From assembly GCA_002286855.1 (NCBI GenBank), contig NRSV01000046.1:124001-188000 (forward strand): a stretch of 64,000 nt of DNA, given 5' to 3'. Position 1 is the first letter of the stretch. Every line of letters begins with the position of its first letter. The DNA is from Bipolaris cookei (taxonomy: Eukaryota > Ascomycota > Dothideomycetes > Pleosporales > Pleosporaceae). This document shows positions 1-11,045 of the stretch, piece by piece. The translations under genes and the position numbers were made by a program. The notes below the pieces were generated by a model. It ran no database searches. It was not told the origin of the DNA and saw nothing but the letters and a program-made list of their open reading frames with translations.

Positions 1-333
1 ACTCCTCTACAATAACTAAAGAAGTCTAGTGAGCGTGAAGGAGAAAGGCATATCGTATGATTGGGGATGGCGAAGGTGCTTATGGTGAGACGGATGATTA
101 CGAACCTGCCGGCAGATGGACAACTTAGTTCAAACCGAGAAATACGAATGAAGTGGCTGTTTCATGCAAGTCTACAAAATTATAAATACTTTATGAACGA
201 AGAAGGGGAGCAAAGGTGAATTCGAGACATTCCCTACAGTCCTTTCACGACGTCGCAGTCGCTACTATTCATCTAGCCATTCCCATGCGAATCACCTTTG
301 CTCCTTCTTCGACACCCCTGCAACACTACCCAC
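1..333. other. 3' flank, no gene seen
   Basis: No ORF with family character is visible. The stretch lies downstream of the stop codon of the minus-strand Zn2Cys6 gene and probably holds its 3' UTR and terminator. Confidence 0.5.
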
Positions 334-2503
334 TTACTCCTGCTCCCAATGGTAAACAAAATCAGCCGGCGCACCTGTAATGGCCAAGTCTTCTGGGCCC
401 AAGTGCTGCAACCCACCCTCGCCAAATGCAAAATCATTCTCAATCTGCATAAAGAGGTATTGATCCACCTCGTCCAGCGTCCAAGACCAAGGCTTCGGAC
501 TAGGAGTAGAAGGCGTGACGATCCCTGATGGTTGTGCATGACTGTGAGGTGTACTACTAGCATTCCCTTGCTGTTGCCCCGAGTGTTGATTTAAAGTACT
601 GGAAGACGCCGTTGGCATATTCGATCGTTGAGCAGCAGCGCCAGGATGACTCCCTGCTTCATCCGGTTCCATGGTCAACCTGGACGCGGTATCTCGATCG
701 AGGTAGTGGAAGAACAGCTCTAGGACCCAATTCGTTACTTCCCATGTCCTTTGGAGCTCCCGGAGACCCAGCAGGCAAAGCTTTGCACGGTGCTCGGCTA
801 GTGTGCGGTTAATGCCGGACGAGCGGCGGAAGTGAACAACATGGATGCAAAGCGTATTGAATAGGTTTGTGATGACATGCATCTGAGCGTGACAGATGCT
901 GCTATCTGGTAGCATGTCTTCGACTATGCGTGAGTTGCGTGCAGCGGCCTGGAGCGCGACGTTGCCTTCAGTTGCTACACTACGGCTCTCGTCCATAATA
1001 AAACTGGTTCGGTGGAGGAGAATGAGGAGGTTGTTGTATGCGAGGTGGAGCATGCTAGCTTGGAAGTTGGGCACGCCGCTAGCATCAGTGTCAAGTCGCA
1101 TGACGCTGGGGAGGTCATTCTTCCACTGGTATAATTCATCGCGAAGCTTGGTCGTGTCTCCGGATGTCAGTGTACGTCCGGGTAGATAGCCAGCATCGAC
1201 TACGCGACCGAGAAAAACTGCCAACTGCACCATACTTATTGCATAAGCAGTCGAGCGATGGCGGTCATCTGGAGAGGAAGATCGAAAGGCATATGCAAAG
1301 TCGGAATATATCAATGGCTCCACGTCACAATCTTTGTCGCGTATCCGGCACGGCAGCCCCAGAGCAGCCGCGCATTGTCTCTCACGAATATAAATGGCCC
1401 ACCATAGTCTTCTCTTAACCCTCGTAAGTTTTTCTTCTGAATTCCCCCCACAGCGATGTAGCGCCCGTGTTTCCGATAGACTGATGGCTGTTCCAAGCCA
1501 ATGACGGGCATCTTTTTCCAACAGAGCGCCTGCCCTCCAAAAGCTCATCAGAAGCAAAGCTTGAATTACAGCAAGTTTGTTAGTCTCGTAAGTCGCATCA
1601 TAAATGTCTTTTGCACGAATGTAAAAGAACCATTTCGCTCGATGACGATTGCCCCATCCTAGTTTGTTCAGTGTAGATTCTTCACAGTGAATCACGCCAA
1701 TGAACAACATCGCCTGCAATAACAGGGCAGACATTTCTAATCTGTTATAACTGATCCAGTAGTCGTCTTCGTCAAGGATGGCAAAGTGCGGGTGAAACCA
1801 TTTGAAGTAGGCCTCTAGTAATTCCTTTCGGATGTCGGCCGGGGGGAATGAAAACGCGCCTTCTACCTGCAGAGCCTTCTTCCTTGCGACACGCCTTTCA
1901 GCCTCCCATTCAGGAACATTTGATTCTTCCCTAACTGCCCTAGGAAGAGCATGGCGGAAGCAAGACTCGCGGAGTTCTACTGCGGCAGGGGTCGGCGCTC
2001 CTGCCACGTAACGTAATGAACTGGATTCGCCCAGAAAGACAGCATCTTCTTGCTGGAAATTCTCCGTCCTTTCTTGTCTGTTACGTGTTTCTGGTACTTT
2101 TGATGGCGTAGAGAACTGATTCTGATTACCAGCGACCGGCGCCTGAGTGTTGACAGGACTGTTGAAGTTGGACGACAGAGAAGCCAGTACGTGTGATGCC
2201 GCAACCTCATCCTCATGCCGTTGCGGGCTGAACACCGGCGCACTTGGTAGACTACGTCTATGTCAGCCTTTGAATTTCACCAAAAGGTCCTTGAGGAATA
2301 TTTGTATACGTTTTACTTCGTGCCTCTGCCTCAACGCGCGGCTTTCTAACATGCTTTCCGCGCTTCGATTCTCGCGTTTCGCATTGCAAATCAGCGGTTG
2401 TACAGTTGCTGCAAGGCTGTCGATCGGTCACATCGCACTTGACTCTCCGTGCGTTACATGTCACACATGCTAACCTGGCGCGTTTGCGCGGCCGTTCAGA
2501 CAT
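334..2503 (-). CDS. Zn2Cys6 transcription factor, Ctf1-like
   Basis: Fungal nuclear transcription factor of about 695 aa in two exons (2503-2310 and 2227-334). The 82-bp intron (donor GTATAC, acceptor TTCAG) is the choice that keeps frame. The N-terminus holds a binuclear zinc cluster with six cysteines near residues 13, 16, 23, 31, 34 and 41, after a basic stretch. A Fungal_trans regulatory domain starts near residue 190 (ELLEAYFKWFHPHFAILDE) and includes the family block RRLWWAIYIRERQCAAALG. The C-terminus is Ser/Pro/Gln-rich and ends in an acidic/aromatic segment. The domain block recalls cutinase transcription factor 1 (CTF1), but target genes cannot be inferred and no cutinase gene is present. 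It is divergent from the HTD2-type gene. The donor choice is the least certain part: an alternative GTGAAA donor puts exon 2 out of frame. Confidence 0.88.
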
Positions 2504-2888
2504 GTTGCCGGCTCACAGCGTGGGTTTTGAAAGAAGCCGAAGTCGGTTATCAGGTCTTACCAAGGCGGCAGTTGGCGGCTTGGCAAGATCGTGGTAATCC
2601 GATTCGTCCAATGGTCTCTTCAGCGACAAAAGATATCACGGATTTTAATCATATTTAATCAGATCAAAGAAAACTGATGGATGTCAAAGGATTACGAAAT
2701 TCTATTAATACTGCATTTGCTTCCATGTTGGTGCATGCAGGTCGTGAAGGAGAACGTTATCGATATCGGCTATGCATCGGCATTGAGTACTACAGTACAT
2801 CATCACCCGCTCCTGCACGCAACTACAATCTCAGTCAGTAAAACAGGTCAATCGGGAAAGCAAGTTGTCTGAAAAGAAAGATTTCACC
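2504..2888. promoter_or_regulatory. divergent promoter region, TF / HTD2
   Basis: This is the intergenic space between two divergent start codons. An in-frame upstream ATG at 2865 could extend the plus-strand protein by 8 residues. The 2889 ATG has CACC directly before it and begins a mitochondrial-type presequence. No defined operator was recognised. Confidence 0.4.
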
Positions 2889-3863
2889 ATGTCGCACCTG
2901 GCCCGTCGATTCTTCACCACGACATCTCGCATCCAAGCCTCCGCATCCGAAGCACGCGACGAACTGCTCACTCGCTTCCAGAACGGCCCAGTTTCCGTCC
3001 GGAAACAGCTTCTCGATGCAAACCAACCCCATCTTCTCAATGTAACACTGAACCGCACACCCTCATCTTTTAGTCCGCCCCCAGCCGGGACACCCATCCC
3101 ACCCGGTTATCATCTCGTCTACTTCACACCTTCCATTATCGAATCCGAATTGGGCTTAGACGGCACGGATCGCACTGTCAATCCACTTCACCCATTCACA
3201 AGAAGAATGTGGGCAGGAGGCGAGCTGCAATGGGCAAAAGACCGCAACGCGCTGCTGAGAGTAGGACAGGAAGTTGAGGAGACTACCAGGCTTCTTAGCG
3301 CAGAGCCCAAGAAATTGAAGAATGGCGGAGAAATGCTGGTAGTGGGGATAGAAAAAATGGTTTCAAACGACCATGGCATTGCATTGACAGATCGTCGCAA
3401 TTGGGTGTTTCAACACGAACTCACACCTAAGAATCCGATGAAAGTGCCACCAAAGCCGGAAGAAGTGCCATTGCCAAGGGGTCAGTATCAACGGGATTTC
3501 TGCCAGACACGTACATCATTATTTCGATTTTCGGCCTTGACGTTCAACGGACATAAGATACATTATTTGCCTGAATGGTGTAGGGAGGTTGAGGGACACC
3601 GCGACTCTGTTGTGCATGGACCACTAAACTTGATCAACATGCTAGACTTTTGGAGGGATGCCAGCAAGAATGGTGACATGGAAATAGTACCAAAATCTGT
3701 AGCATACCGTGCTATGAGTCCATTGTATGTTGATGAGCCATATCGCATACTGTTGAAGAACAGCTCGACCGAGCACCATAGTACAGCAAGCCAAGGAGAA
3801 TGGAGTGCCGAGGTCTGGGACAGTTTTGGAAAGCAAAGTATGAAGGGGAAAATTTTGGAGTAG
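2889..3863 (+). CDS. htd2: mitochondrial 3-hydroxyacyl-thioester dehydratase (HTD2-like)
   Basis: Single-exon protein of 324 aa. The family dehydrates 3-hydroxyacyl-ACP in mitochondrial type II fatty-acid synthesis, the pathway supplying lipoate precursors. The N-terminus (MSHLARRFFTTTSRIQAS) is a typical Arg/Ser/Thr-rich mitochondrial presequence. The C-terminal hot-dog block has the signature LFRFSALTFNGHKIHY followed by VVHGPLNL, as in HTD2/MaoC-type dehydratases. An N-terminal FAS1-like dehydratase half carries GYHLVYFTP and the PFTRRMWAGGELQW block. Length fits the family. I chose the start at 2889 over 2865 from the CACC context and the presequence. Mesaconyl-C4-CoA hydratase-like proteins share this fold, so substrate assignment is less certain than the fold. 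Confidence 0.85.
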   Translation: MSHLARRFFTTTSRIQASASEARDELLTRFQNGPVSVRKQLLDANQPHLLNVTLNRTPSSFSPPPAGTPIPPGYHLVYFTPSIIESELGLDGTDRTVNPLHPFTRRMWAGGELQWAKDRNALLRVGQEVEETTRLLSAEPKKLKNGGEMLVVGIEKMVSNDHGIALTDRRNWVFQHELTPKNPMKVPPKPEEVPLPRGQYQRDFCQTRTSLFRFSALTFNGHKIHYLPEWCREVEGHRDSVVHGPLNLINMLDFWRDASKNGDMEIVPKSVAYRAMSPLYVDEPYRILLKNSSTEHHSTASQGEWSAEVWDSFGKQSMKGKILE

Positions 3864-4017
3864 ATTCATTATTCATCCGCTCTGAAGCAGAGAGGGTATA
3901 ACTCAAAGGTCAGTATAACCATATCTCGATCTATATCAAAAAGATCCTAAATGCGTTTTCCAATGCAGTTAAGTCATGACTTCAACATCATACAATGCAA
4001 CACCCTCAGTACTATCC

Positions 4018-5639
4018 TTACGCCCACTTGCCAAGGACACTCATAAGAATGAGTCCGGAAACCAAGGCGGACATCGCGGACAGAGTCCTTATTAGACTCG
4101 CTTTCATCAATTTTCCGCTCATCCAGTCTCGCGCCAACATCTCTACGAGACCAACCCAAGCAAGGATACCAGCCGAAAGAGCATCGAGGGTTCCGATAGC
4201 AACGAGAGTGCTGGGGTCACTTCCGTTGAAATGGTCCAGCACACCGATACCAATGGCCATGCCAATAGGAGTGATAAGTGCAAAGGTGCCAGCCATGATG
4301 AGCTTTTGTAGCGTTCCCGCTGCAGCCCTTGGAAGATCAGCAATGCAAGTTCCGAGAGCAATGCCTTCGAACATCTGGTGGAAGAGAATGACAATGAAGA
4401 GGGTGATAAAGAAGCCATCACTAGCCACAACGAGCGTGATACCAATGACTAAGAAGCGCGTTAGTTAGATGGCATTATGCGTATCGGCATAGACTTACGG
4501 ATAGAGTGGAAGATGATACCGGCCTCAAGGTTCACGACATTGATTTTCTGTTCCATGGGGGTAGCAATACGCATGGGACCATGTGCGTGTCCGGCGTGGC
4601 CGTGGTTAGACCCTTGATCTGAGCTAGGAGTAGAGGCGACCTCGCCAGACTTGTTGTCGCCTGCAACAGCTGCAACTTCTGTGCCGCTGCTTGAATGCTT
4701 GCTTTGGCGCCACTGTACAAAACGGGCACCGAGATAGTCTACCAAAAAGGAAAGGAACAAACCAGCCATGAAGATTGCGGCCGTAGTACCCTCATACTCT
4801 AGACTTCCAAGACATTCATTCGAGAACATGAGTTCAGCGTGGGTGAAGAGATGGACAAAGGCAGTCGAAATGACGATGCCGGTACCGAATTGCTTCAAGA
4901 CGACGAAGATGATGTTGTCAGCGCTGACAAGGTTGAACTTCCTAGTCAGGACCGGGGTGAAAACTCCGATGGCGCTGGTGACGAGGATGACGAAAAGAAG
5001 ACCGACCCGAAGACCAATGTTGTAGTCACGATCAGGGGCTTCGCACACTGGTTCAGAGCTTCCACCAACACAGTGGGGGATACCAGCGTGCTCATGACAG
5101 TGCTGGCCGCTATTTCCCGACTCGCTTGCTGAATCAGCTGCAGGCTCTTCTTCATGGTCATGGGAGTCTCCTTCTGTGCTGTGCGACTCTTCTTCTGTGC
5201 CATCGACAAGGATCTTTACATCTTCGCCCCCGTCATCAACACAGTATCTGGCTAAATTAGCGTTGGCTCTGTAGACTGAAAACCATACATACACTCCAGA
5301 GGAATGCGAATGACAGTCTGTGTACTGAGATTGAAATTCTTCAGTGGCTGTAGGCCCAGATACCTGGTATTCTTCATCACCAACCATGCACCATCTGTCT
5401 CATATCAGTCCAAAGCGTTCCAACCGAACTCTGAAATAGGGCACCCACAGCACGGTTTTGTGTGGATGACAATCTGATACGGCAGTAAATGTTGGAGATG
5501 ATGCTGTGGTGGGCGCAGAGGTAGTCCGGCCGGCTACAGAGCTTGTGCTGATTGGGGTTGGGGTTGAGGTTTGGGCAGCAGCAGATCCTGCAAGAAGCAG
5601 GACCGCCGTAGAGAGGATAAAGCGCATCGTCAAAGGCAT
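4018..5639 (-). CDS. ZIP-family plasma-membrane zinc transporter (Zrt/ZrfC-like)
   Basis: Zinc importer of 490 aa in four exons (5639-5449, 5394-5293, 5247-4499, 4448-4018). The introns are 54, 45 and 50 bp. Splicing restores VLWCMVGDEEYQ, SGVYCVDDGGED and IIFHSILIGITLVVASDG, all characteristic of fungal ZIPs. After a signal-peptide-like start (MPLTMRFILSTAVLLLAGSA) comes a Ser/Thr-rich stretch. Two DCHxH-x(5)-C motifs follow at about residues 56-66 and 90-100, then acidic and His-rich segments. The membrane core has about eight helices, with the metal-site helices FVHLFTHAE, IIFHSI and LFHQMFEGIALG. The variable cytosolic loop contains HGHAGHAHG. It is divergent from the Pra1/Asp f 2-type zincophore gene at 6876, the same arrangement known for zrfC-aspf2 in Aspergillus and ZRT1-PRA1 in Candida. 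An alternative start is at 5627. Confidence 0.93.
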
Positions 5640-6875
5640 CGTCAGGGAGTAGTGAGTATGCCAGGTAAGCGAGCCAACTGGTCTCGAGGTATGTATGACA
5701 AGAGTGGTCAGCGCACCCGTCTTGATATACCATGTGGTCAAGCCTCGGTGGAATCAGCGGAGCGGAAGCAAAGTACCACGGTTAGAAGGTGCAGGGCCAC
5801 CGGACCCCTACGAAGAACTCTCAGGGCTCCATCTATTTGGACGGGAGGCGCCATGGATGCGCTTGGCATTGAGCACCCTGTTGAGTGATTTCCCTTGGCA
5901 TTTGTCTACGTCTGGAAACACATCGAATCATGGCCTGCGCTTGTTCTCTGTATGCCCCAAATCTGACAAGCGTCTTCTGTACGTGGGCGGGAATAGCGCC
6001 GCAAGTAGGGTGGCGGACAGCTTGGCAATGTATGCTGGGCGCATGGGCAGTGGGATGGCGTGGGTTTTGCTGCGGCTTTTACTACCGGAGCAGTAATGAT
6101 AGTCTACATGCACATCTGGACAACATTTCTGTTGGTGAACATATTCAGAATAAGTCTTCGTTTCTCGAATCTTGTCAATTTTAGTAGGTTACTTTTTAAC
6201 CAGGTCACAACTGTGATAGAACATCTAGCTTGGCACCACTGATTAGTCTTCTATGGAAATCCATTTGACTATCTTAACATCTTCAGCCCTATGAAAGTCT
6301 GTCACTCAACAGTACATGCTGTCTGGAAGGTTTCTGTAGTAATACAAGGATGCCACGATGTACCACGTTCGGCCTTCCCGAACATGACCATGAATCCCGA
6401 TAGCTTGTATCTTGGGAGCGAGAATTTCTCTCCATTGGGCGCCCATCATGGTACTTAACCAAACCCAAATCCATTCTTGAGCGGAGAAACATGTATTTCA
6501 GACCCCACGCGGCTGAAAGCCAAGCTCCATCGCGCAGACTATACGTCAGACCAAGCACTGGACGCTTCATCAGGCCCGTGTTGTGTAGTATTGGCCTCTC
6601 TGAACGGGTATTAGGCCAGGGTGTATCTGCAGCTGTCAGGTGGAGGCGTTTTTTTCTTCACGCCTCGGCGGCTCTGTTCAACGTGAGCTCGGAATCTGAG
6701 TACCGAGACGAACAGTGCCGACTAACAACAGGCCAGCCTCGTGGGATATATAAAGAGCCTGCAGCTTGTCTCCAGCTACCCTCGTCCAGTATCCGGCACC
6801 CAGCACCTCGGGACTTCAATACCAATTTCACGCCCAATCCCTGACTCGGCTACTGTCCCTCAGACCAACTCCACA
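5640..6875. promoter_or_regulatory. shared ZIP / zincophore promoter with seven PacC-type sites
   Basis: This is the divergent intergenic region between the zinc transporter and the zincophore. GCCARG cores, the fungal PacC/Rim101 recognition sequence, occur at 5660-5665, 6519-6524 and 6615-6620. Reversed copies (CTTGGC) occur at 5862-5867, 5894-5899, 6021-6026 and 6229-6234. CAGGGT, a permitted form of the ZafA core CARGGT, occurs at 6617-6622 and, reversed, at 5875-5880. Sites were found by eye. Regulation by pH and zinc is inferred from orthologous loci. Confidence 0.6.
6747..6754 (+). promoter_or_regulatory. TATA box of zincophore gene
   Basis: A perfect TATATAAA lies about 120 bases before the ATG at 6876, a usual distance for a strongly inducible fungal gene with a short leader. 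Confidence 0.6.
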
Positions 6876-7937
6876 ATGGTTGCTCGCGTCTCTGCTCTCC
6901 TGCTCCTTGGAGCCTCCGCCGTCATGGCCGGACCTATCGCCCCACGTGATACCTTCACAATCACTACCAGCGAAAACGCTCAAATTTCTGTCGGTGATTC
7001 GACATGGAATGCTGGCGCCGTCGACAATTTTCCTATCCATGCATCCTGCAATGCTACTCAGCGCACGATGATCCAGAAGGGGCTTAACGAGGCAGTGGTC
7101 CTTGCCCGCCATGCTCGCGACCACATTCTCCGTTGGGGCAACGAGTCCCACATTTATACCAAGTACTTTGGTGACTCTCCTACTGGTGAACCCATTGGGT
7201 GGTACACCAAGATCGCCGACGGCGACAAAGCCGGTATTCTCTTCCGATGCGATGACATTGACGGAAACTGCCACCAGGATGGTACATAAACCCACTGCCA
7301 AACTTGAAGCTATATTGCTTACTAACAGAAAACAGGATGGGCGGGCCACTGGCGAGGATCAAACGCATCCTCAGAGACTGTCATTTGCGACCTCTCCTAC
7401 GAGCTCCGCAAGCCTCTTGAGTCCATGTGCATGTACGGCTACAATGTCGCCAACGGTGCCACCAACTACTTTTGGGCATCGGACCTCATCCATCGCCTTC
7501 TTCATCTTCCTCCCGTTGGTGAGGGTGTCGTAGAGCACTACACTAATGAGGAAGAGGAGAAGTACCCTAGCGTCATCAACCTTGCTAAGAACAACGCCAC
7601 ATACTCCGCTAGGGACAGCGATACCATTCAGTACTTTGCTCTTGAGGCCTATGCTTACGACATTGCTGTTCCTGGTGTGGGTTGCCCTGGTCGCTACGCT
7701 GCGCCTGAGGAGTCTTCAGCGGCCACTCCATCTGCCACTCCATCTGCCACTCCATCTGCCACTTCTGCGGCCTCTGCAACCACCAGTGAGGCTGCTGCTG
7801 CGCCTGCCGAGGCCTGTGAGCCCCACAACGACCACTGGTAAGTCATTTGTTCGCTATCTGTCTATTAGGATCGAGCTAACGGAGCAATCAGGCACTGCCC
7901 TCCTGGTGTCCCTGAGCCTACCTCACCTCCCTCTTAA
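6876..7937 (+). CDS. pra1: secreted zincophore, Pra1 / Asp f 2 family
   Basis: Secreted protein of 317 aa in three exons (6876-7281, 7336-7837, 7892-7937) with two 54-bp introns. A signal peptide (MVARVSALLLLGASAVMAG) is followed by the family blocks HIYTKYFGDSPTGEPIGWY, FRCDDIDGNCHQDGWAGHW and VICDLSYELRKPLESMC. The zinc-site helix contains HRLLH, in the HRxxH motif typical of the family, which has a deuterolysin-like fold. A low-complexity Ser/Ala/Thr/Pro linker precedes the Cys/His-rich tail EPHNDHWHCPPGV, a C-terminal zinc-binding motif. Family members are released under zinc limitation, bind Zn2+ and deliver it to the partner ZIP transporter, encoded here divergently at 4018-5639. The upstream ATG at 6826 or earlier is not needed, because the 6876 start gives a clean signal peptide. 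Confidence 0.93.
7722..7757 (+). repeat. 12-bp tandem repeat in zincophore linker
   Basis: Three perfect copies of GCCACTCCATCT are followed by a partial fourth. They encode repeated ATPS in the flexible linker before the zinc-binding tail. Copy number is likely to vary between strains. Confidence 0.85.
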
Positions 7938-8602
7938 GCGCTCATTGCGCTATGACAGCTATAAGTAATGGCTACGTATGAAGGACTGATCTTGACTCTG
8001 TCATCCAGTCTCCGACACGAAATTCAAAGACATCATGATAGACATTAATGATAATCCAAAAATTACTACTCTTGCGCCCATCTTTTCTATTGGTTTGTGT
8101 GACCTTTTCGTACGATTCGAGTCGCTAAGAAAGTATCGTTGAGGTTCTTCACTATGTTTGGTTCTAAGAAAGATACGATGCTTACATTTCGCCACACTTC
8201 TTCCCCTAAGCGGGTTAATGTTCAGCATCCGTTACTCCAAATTAGCTTGTGGTGCTATAAAAGTATTAAATCATGAAGTGATATAGACTAGAATAGCACT
8301 AATATCCATCCACCTACGCAAAATAGATAGAGGTAGTAGCAAGACATTTTAGCTACTTAATCGCATCAACAGGTTAAATCTAGCTCCCTAATACACTCTG
8401 ATCACATGATTACGCGACACCCTGGCGCCGTGGGGAAGGCCCCAAGCCGTATTCGGTTTAGCTCTTGTATTGACGGCAGGTATCTCTCCCAACCCTGTCC
8501 TAGGACACCAAACACAAAGCAAACTTTCTCACTTTCTCTCTACTGACTTAAGTTTCTCTTCGTTCATTCTGGTGTACACTACCGCAATCTGTGACTACAG
8601 AC
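7938..8602. other. intergenic, T/A-rich, no gene seen
   Basis: The segment lies between the zincophore stop and the next start codon. Part of it (about 8230-8400) is visibly rich in TA dinucleotides, which could be old repeat decay. No RNA gene was recognised. Confidence 0.4.
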
Positions 8603-10131
8603 ATGACGAACTCATCCAAGGCTCTCGCACAGGATGAGCTGGATAAAGCACGAGAGAAGTTGCTTCGGTAAGACCACTAATGCATCACTATACGTCAATA
8701 CTGACTTACATCTAGGGCAAAGCACAGGAATGCCCGGTTCTCACAAGCGTATCTGATAATCCTTAAATGTCTGTTGCACGAGAACGATCTAGCTAATTCC
8801 GAATAGCGAAAAAGACATCAAACGTGAAGGAGAACGACTAGAAGAGCAGAAGCGATGGCTCGCCACAAAGCGCTTGATGCTGCATGGGCAGTATAGCGAC
8901 TGGCTGAATGATACCATTGTCAATCGCACTATAATCCCGTACTGCAAGACCTGGAATCGAAACCTTGCAGCCCAAATGCAAGATCGCTTGCCACGAGAGG
9001 TCCGAGACATGATATACAAGCACCTATGGCACTATGATCCCGACAGAAAATCCCCTCATCTGACAGCGCGACAGCATGTCAAGCAACACTACACCTTCAC
9101 ATGTCCCTACTGTCCACAAGACACGGTTGCAATGTTCCCACGTCTGCTAGACATTGCCCAATCCATGTTCCGTGCGGAGGATCACGTTCTCAGTCAGTTG
9201 TTTGATCAGTCTGCTCTCCCACACTACCTGTCAGCAGACTACATCGGCGTCCTTACTGCACACGAGATCGGAGTGTCATTCTACAGGTCTCTCAACGAAG
9301 AAAATCTCTTACAATGCCAATCGAGTCGCATTGAGTCCGTCCTGCAAGATGACGCTTTTCATCTCGGCCTCCCTACAATAGAACTGATCCGAGGTTTAAC
9401 AGTTCACTGCAATATCGATCGCTACCGTACTCCACCACCGAACCACCAGCTTTCTTCCAAATGTAGACATTCCTTGAGCGAAACAGCACTAGTTCGCAGT
9501 GAGGGATTGAGGAAAGACTTTTGCAGCTTACTTGATATCAAGAATAAAAAGGGCTTCAAACTTCACATCATCATATATCAACGCTATATTCGTTTGAATG
9601 TTTTAGAGGAAGCGATAGAAGCACTCCGACCGGTGTTGGAGAGCTTTGCGCAGGATGAGTCCTCTCTCACAATGACCTGGACCTATCGTGGGCACTGGAA
9701 TAATGCAATGGGTCCCCCTTGTTATCAACTTGTTTCTTGTGACATTACGGACGCCTTGGAAGCATCCAATGACCCGTTGTTGGGCGACCCAGAATGGAAA
9801 TGGGATCTGTACGAAGTCCTGGATCAGGTATGTATAGTCGTGAAGGACTGCATGTCTAGCCCACTAAACATGCTCCCAGGCTGAAGACATCATTCTGCCG
9901 GAACACGCAAAGTTCGATGTCGAGCCTGTCAATATTTCAAAGACTTCAAATCGCAGCGCAATCAACCGTTTTGTGCACAACATGTACGACTTGAGCGAGA
10001 TGCACAATTTGACCACGATGAACGTCATAAGTCAGGGTACAGATATCCCATCGGAGTCCGAGGCAGACTCTGATGCCATTGATGGCTGCAAATTTGGTCT
10101 TTGTGATCATGACGATGATGAAGAACTGTGA
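8603..10131 (+). CDS. hypothetical protein with LPREVRDMIY (F-box/2EXR-like) motif
   Basis: Protein of 456 aa in four exons (8603-8667, 8716-8748, 8807-9827, 9880-10131), with introns of 48, 58 and 52 bp. The model joins a short Lys/Glu-rich coiled-coil-like N-terminus to the main exon without stops, and the last intron has a strong GTATGT donor. The segment DRLPREVRDMIYKHLWHYD resembles the opening helix of F-box or 2EXR proteins, which are very numerous in Pezizomycotina. An FTCPYCPQD segment carries a Cys pair. The C-terminus is acidic (SEADSDAIDG and a DHDDDEE run). No catalytic motif was recognised. A ubiquitin-ligase adaptor role is possible but unproven. Confidence 0.72.
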
Positions 10132-10403
10132 GCATTTGATCGACAGATCGTGTCCTCAATAGTGGAATGGCTTCTCGTCGCACTTTTCCTAATTACCATG
10201 CTGTATTGCGGTTATGACTAAACACATGTCTCAGGTAGCGTTCGTTGCATGTAGCGGTTATGGTTCATGTACTTTTCCAATTAGAGAGATGATAATTTCA
10301 ATCAAAACATGTCACATCTCACTCTGAGAAATGAACTTTGTGTGCACGTCATCGCATTCTTGGTACCATCTCCATGTTATCTTGATGTTCTTCCTTGACC
10401 TGC

Positions 10404-11045
10404 TCACTCATTCAGCATGCTCACGCCTTCGCTCGCAATGGTCTTCTTCACATCTTCCCTTTCTATAACAGCATTCACGAGCCTCATATAGTTTGGATAC
10501 TTGTCCCGCATCTCCATCTTCAGCATATTACCCCACCTGTAAAATACTAGCAGATACGCATCGACCACGGTAAAGGCATCCCCGACAGCCCAAATTTTGC
10601 CCTCCAACTTCTTCTCAATGTATTCAAAGCATTCCTTGACCTGGTTCCTACCTGATTCGCGCAGAGCTTCATGTATTGTTTCATCCTTGACAAAGCGCGC
10701 AGGTCGAAACACGCATCCGAAAGCCTGCCCATGCATTGTCCCCGATAACCACGCCATCCATTCATATGCCTTTGCTTGCTCCATCAACCCCTTTCCAAGT
10801 AAATTTTTCTCTGGAGCCAAAGCAGAAATAGTAGCAAGGATAGCCGGTGTTTCGGTGATGAGTTCACCGTCGATTTCTAGGATCGGGACCCGGCCTTTGG
10901 GGTTGAGATGTAGCTGCGATGCTGGGAAGCCCTGCGCTGCATGGAGATCTGTTGCATTGAAAGAAAGTGAAGCGCTGTTTAGAGCGATGTGCGAGGCCAA
11001 GGAACAGGAGCCTGGGGTGTGATAGAGGTGGAGGGTTGGCGCCAT
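10404..11045 (-). CDS. glutathione S-transferase-like protein
   Basis: Intact 213-aa single-exon protein with GST two-domain architecture. An N-terminal thioredoxin-like half (HLYHTPGSCSLASHIAL, with the cis-Pro block KGRVPILEIDGELITETPAI) is followed by an all-helical C-terminal domain containing GDAFTVVDAYLLVFYRWG, the conserved N-capping/hydrophobic staple region. The Cys in PGSCS sits where beta-class or omega-like GSTs carry the catalytic residue. It probably conjugates or reduces electrophiles with glutathione in the cytosol, but the substrate is unknown. The stop TGA is at 10404-10406 and the start ATG at 11045. It could also be a maleylacetoacetate-isomerase-like or beta-etherase-like member. 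Confidence 0.87.
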   Translation of the reverse strand: MAPTLHLYHTPGSCSLASHIALNSASLSFNATDLHAAQGFPASQLHLNPKGRVPILEIDGELITETPAILATISALAPEKNLLGKGLMEQAKAYEWMAWLSGTMHGQAFGCVFRPARFVKDETIHEALRESGRNQVKECFEYIEKKLEGKIWAVGDAFTVVDAYLLVFYRWGNMLKMEMRDKYPNYMRLVNAVIEREDVKKTIASEGVSMLNE

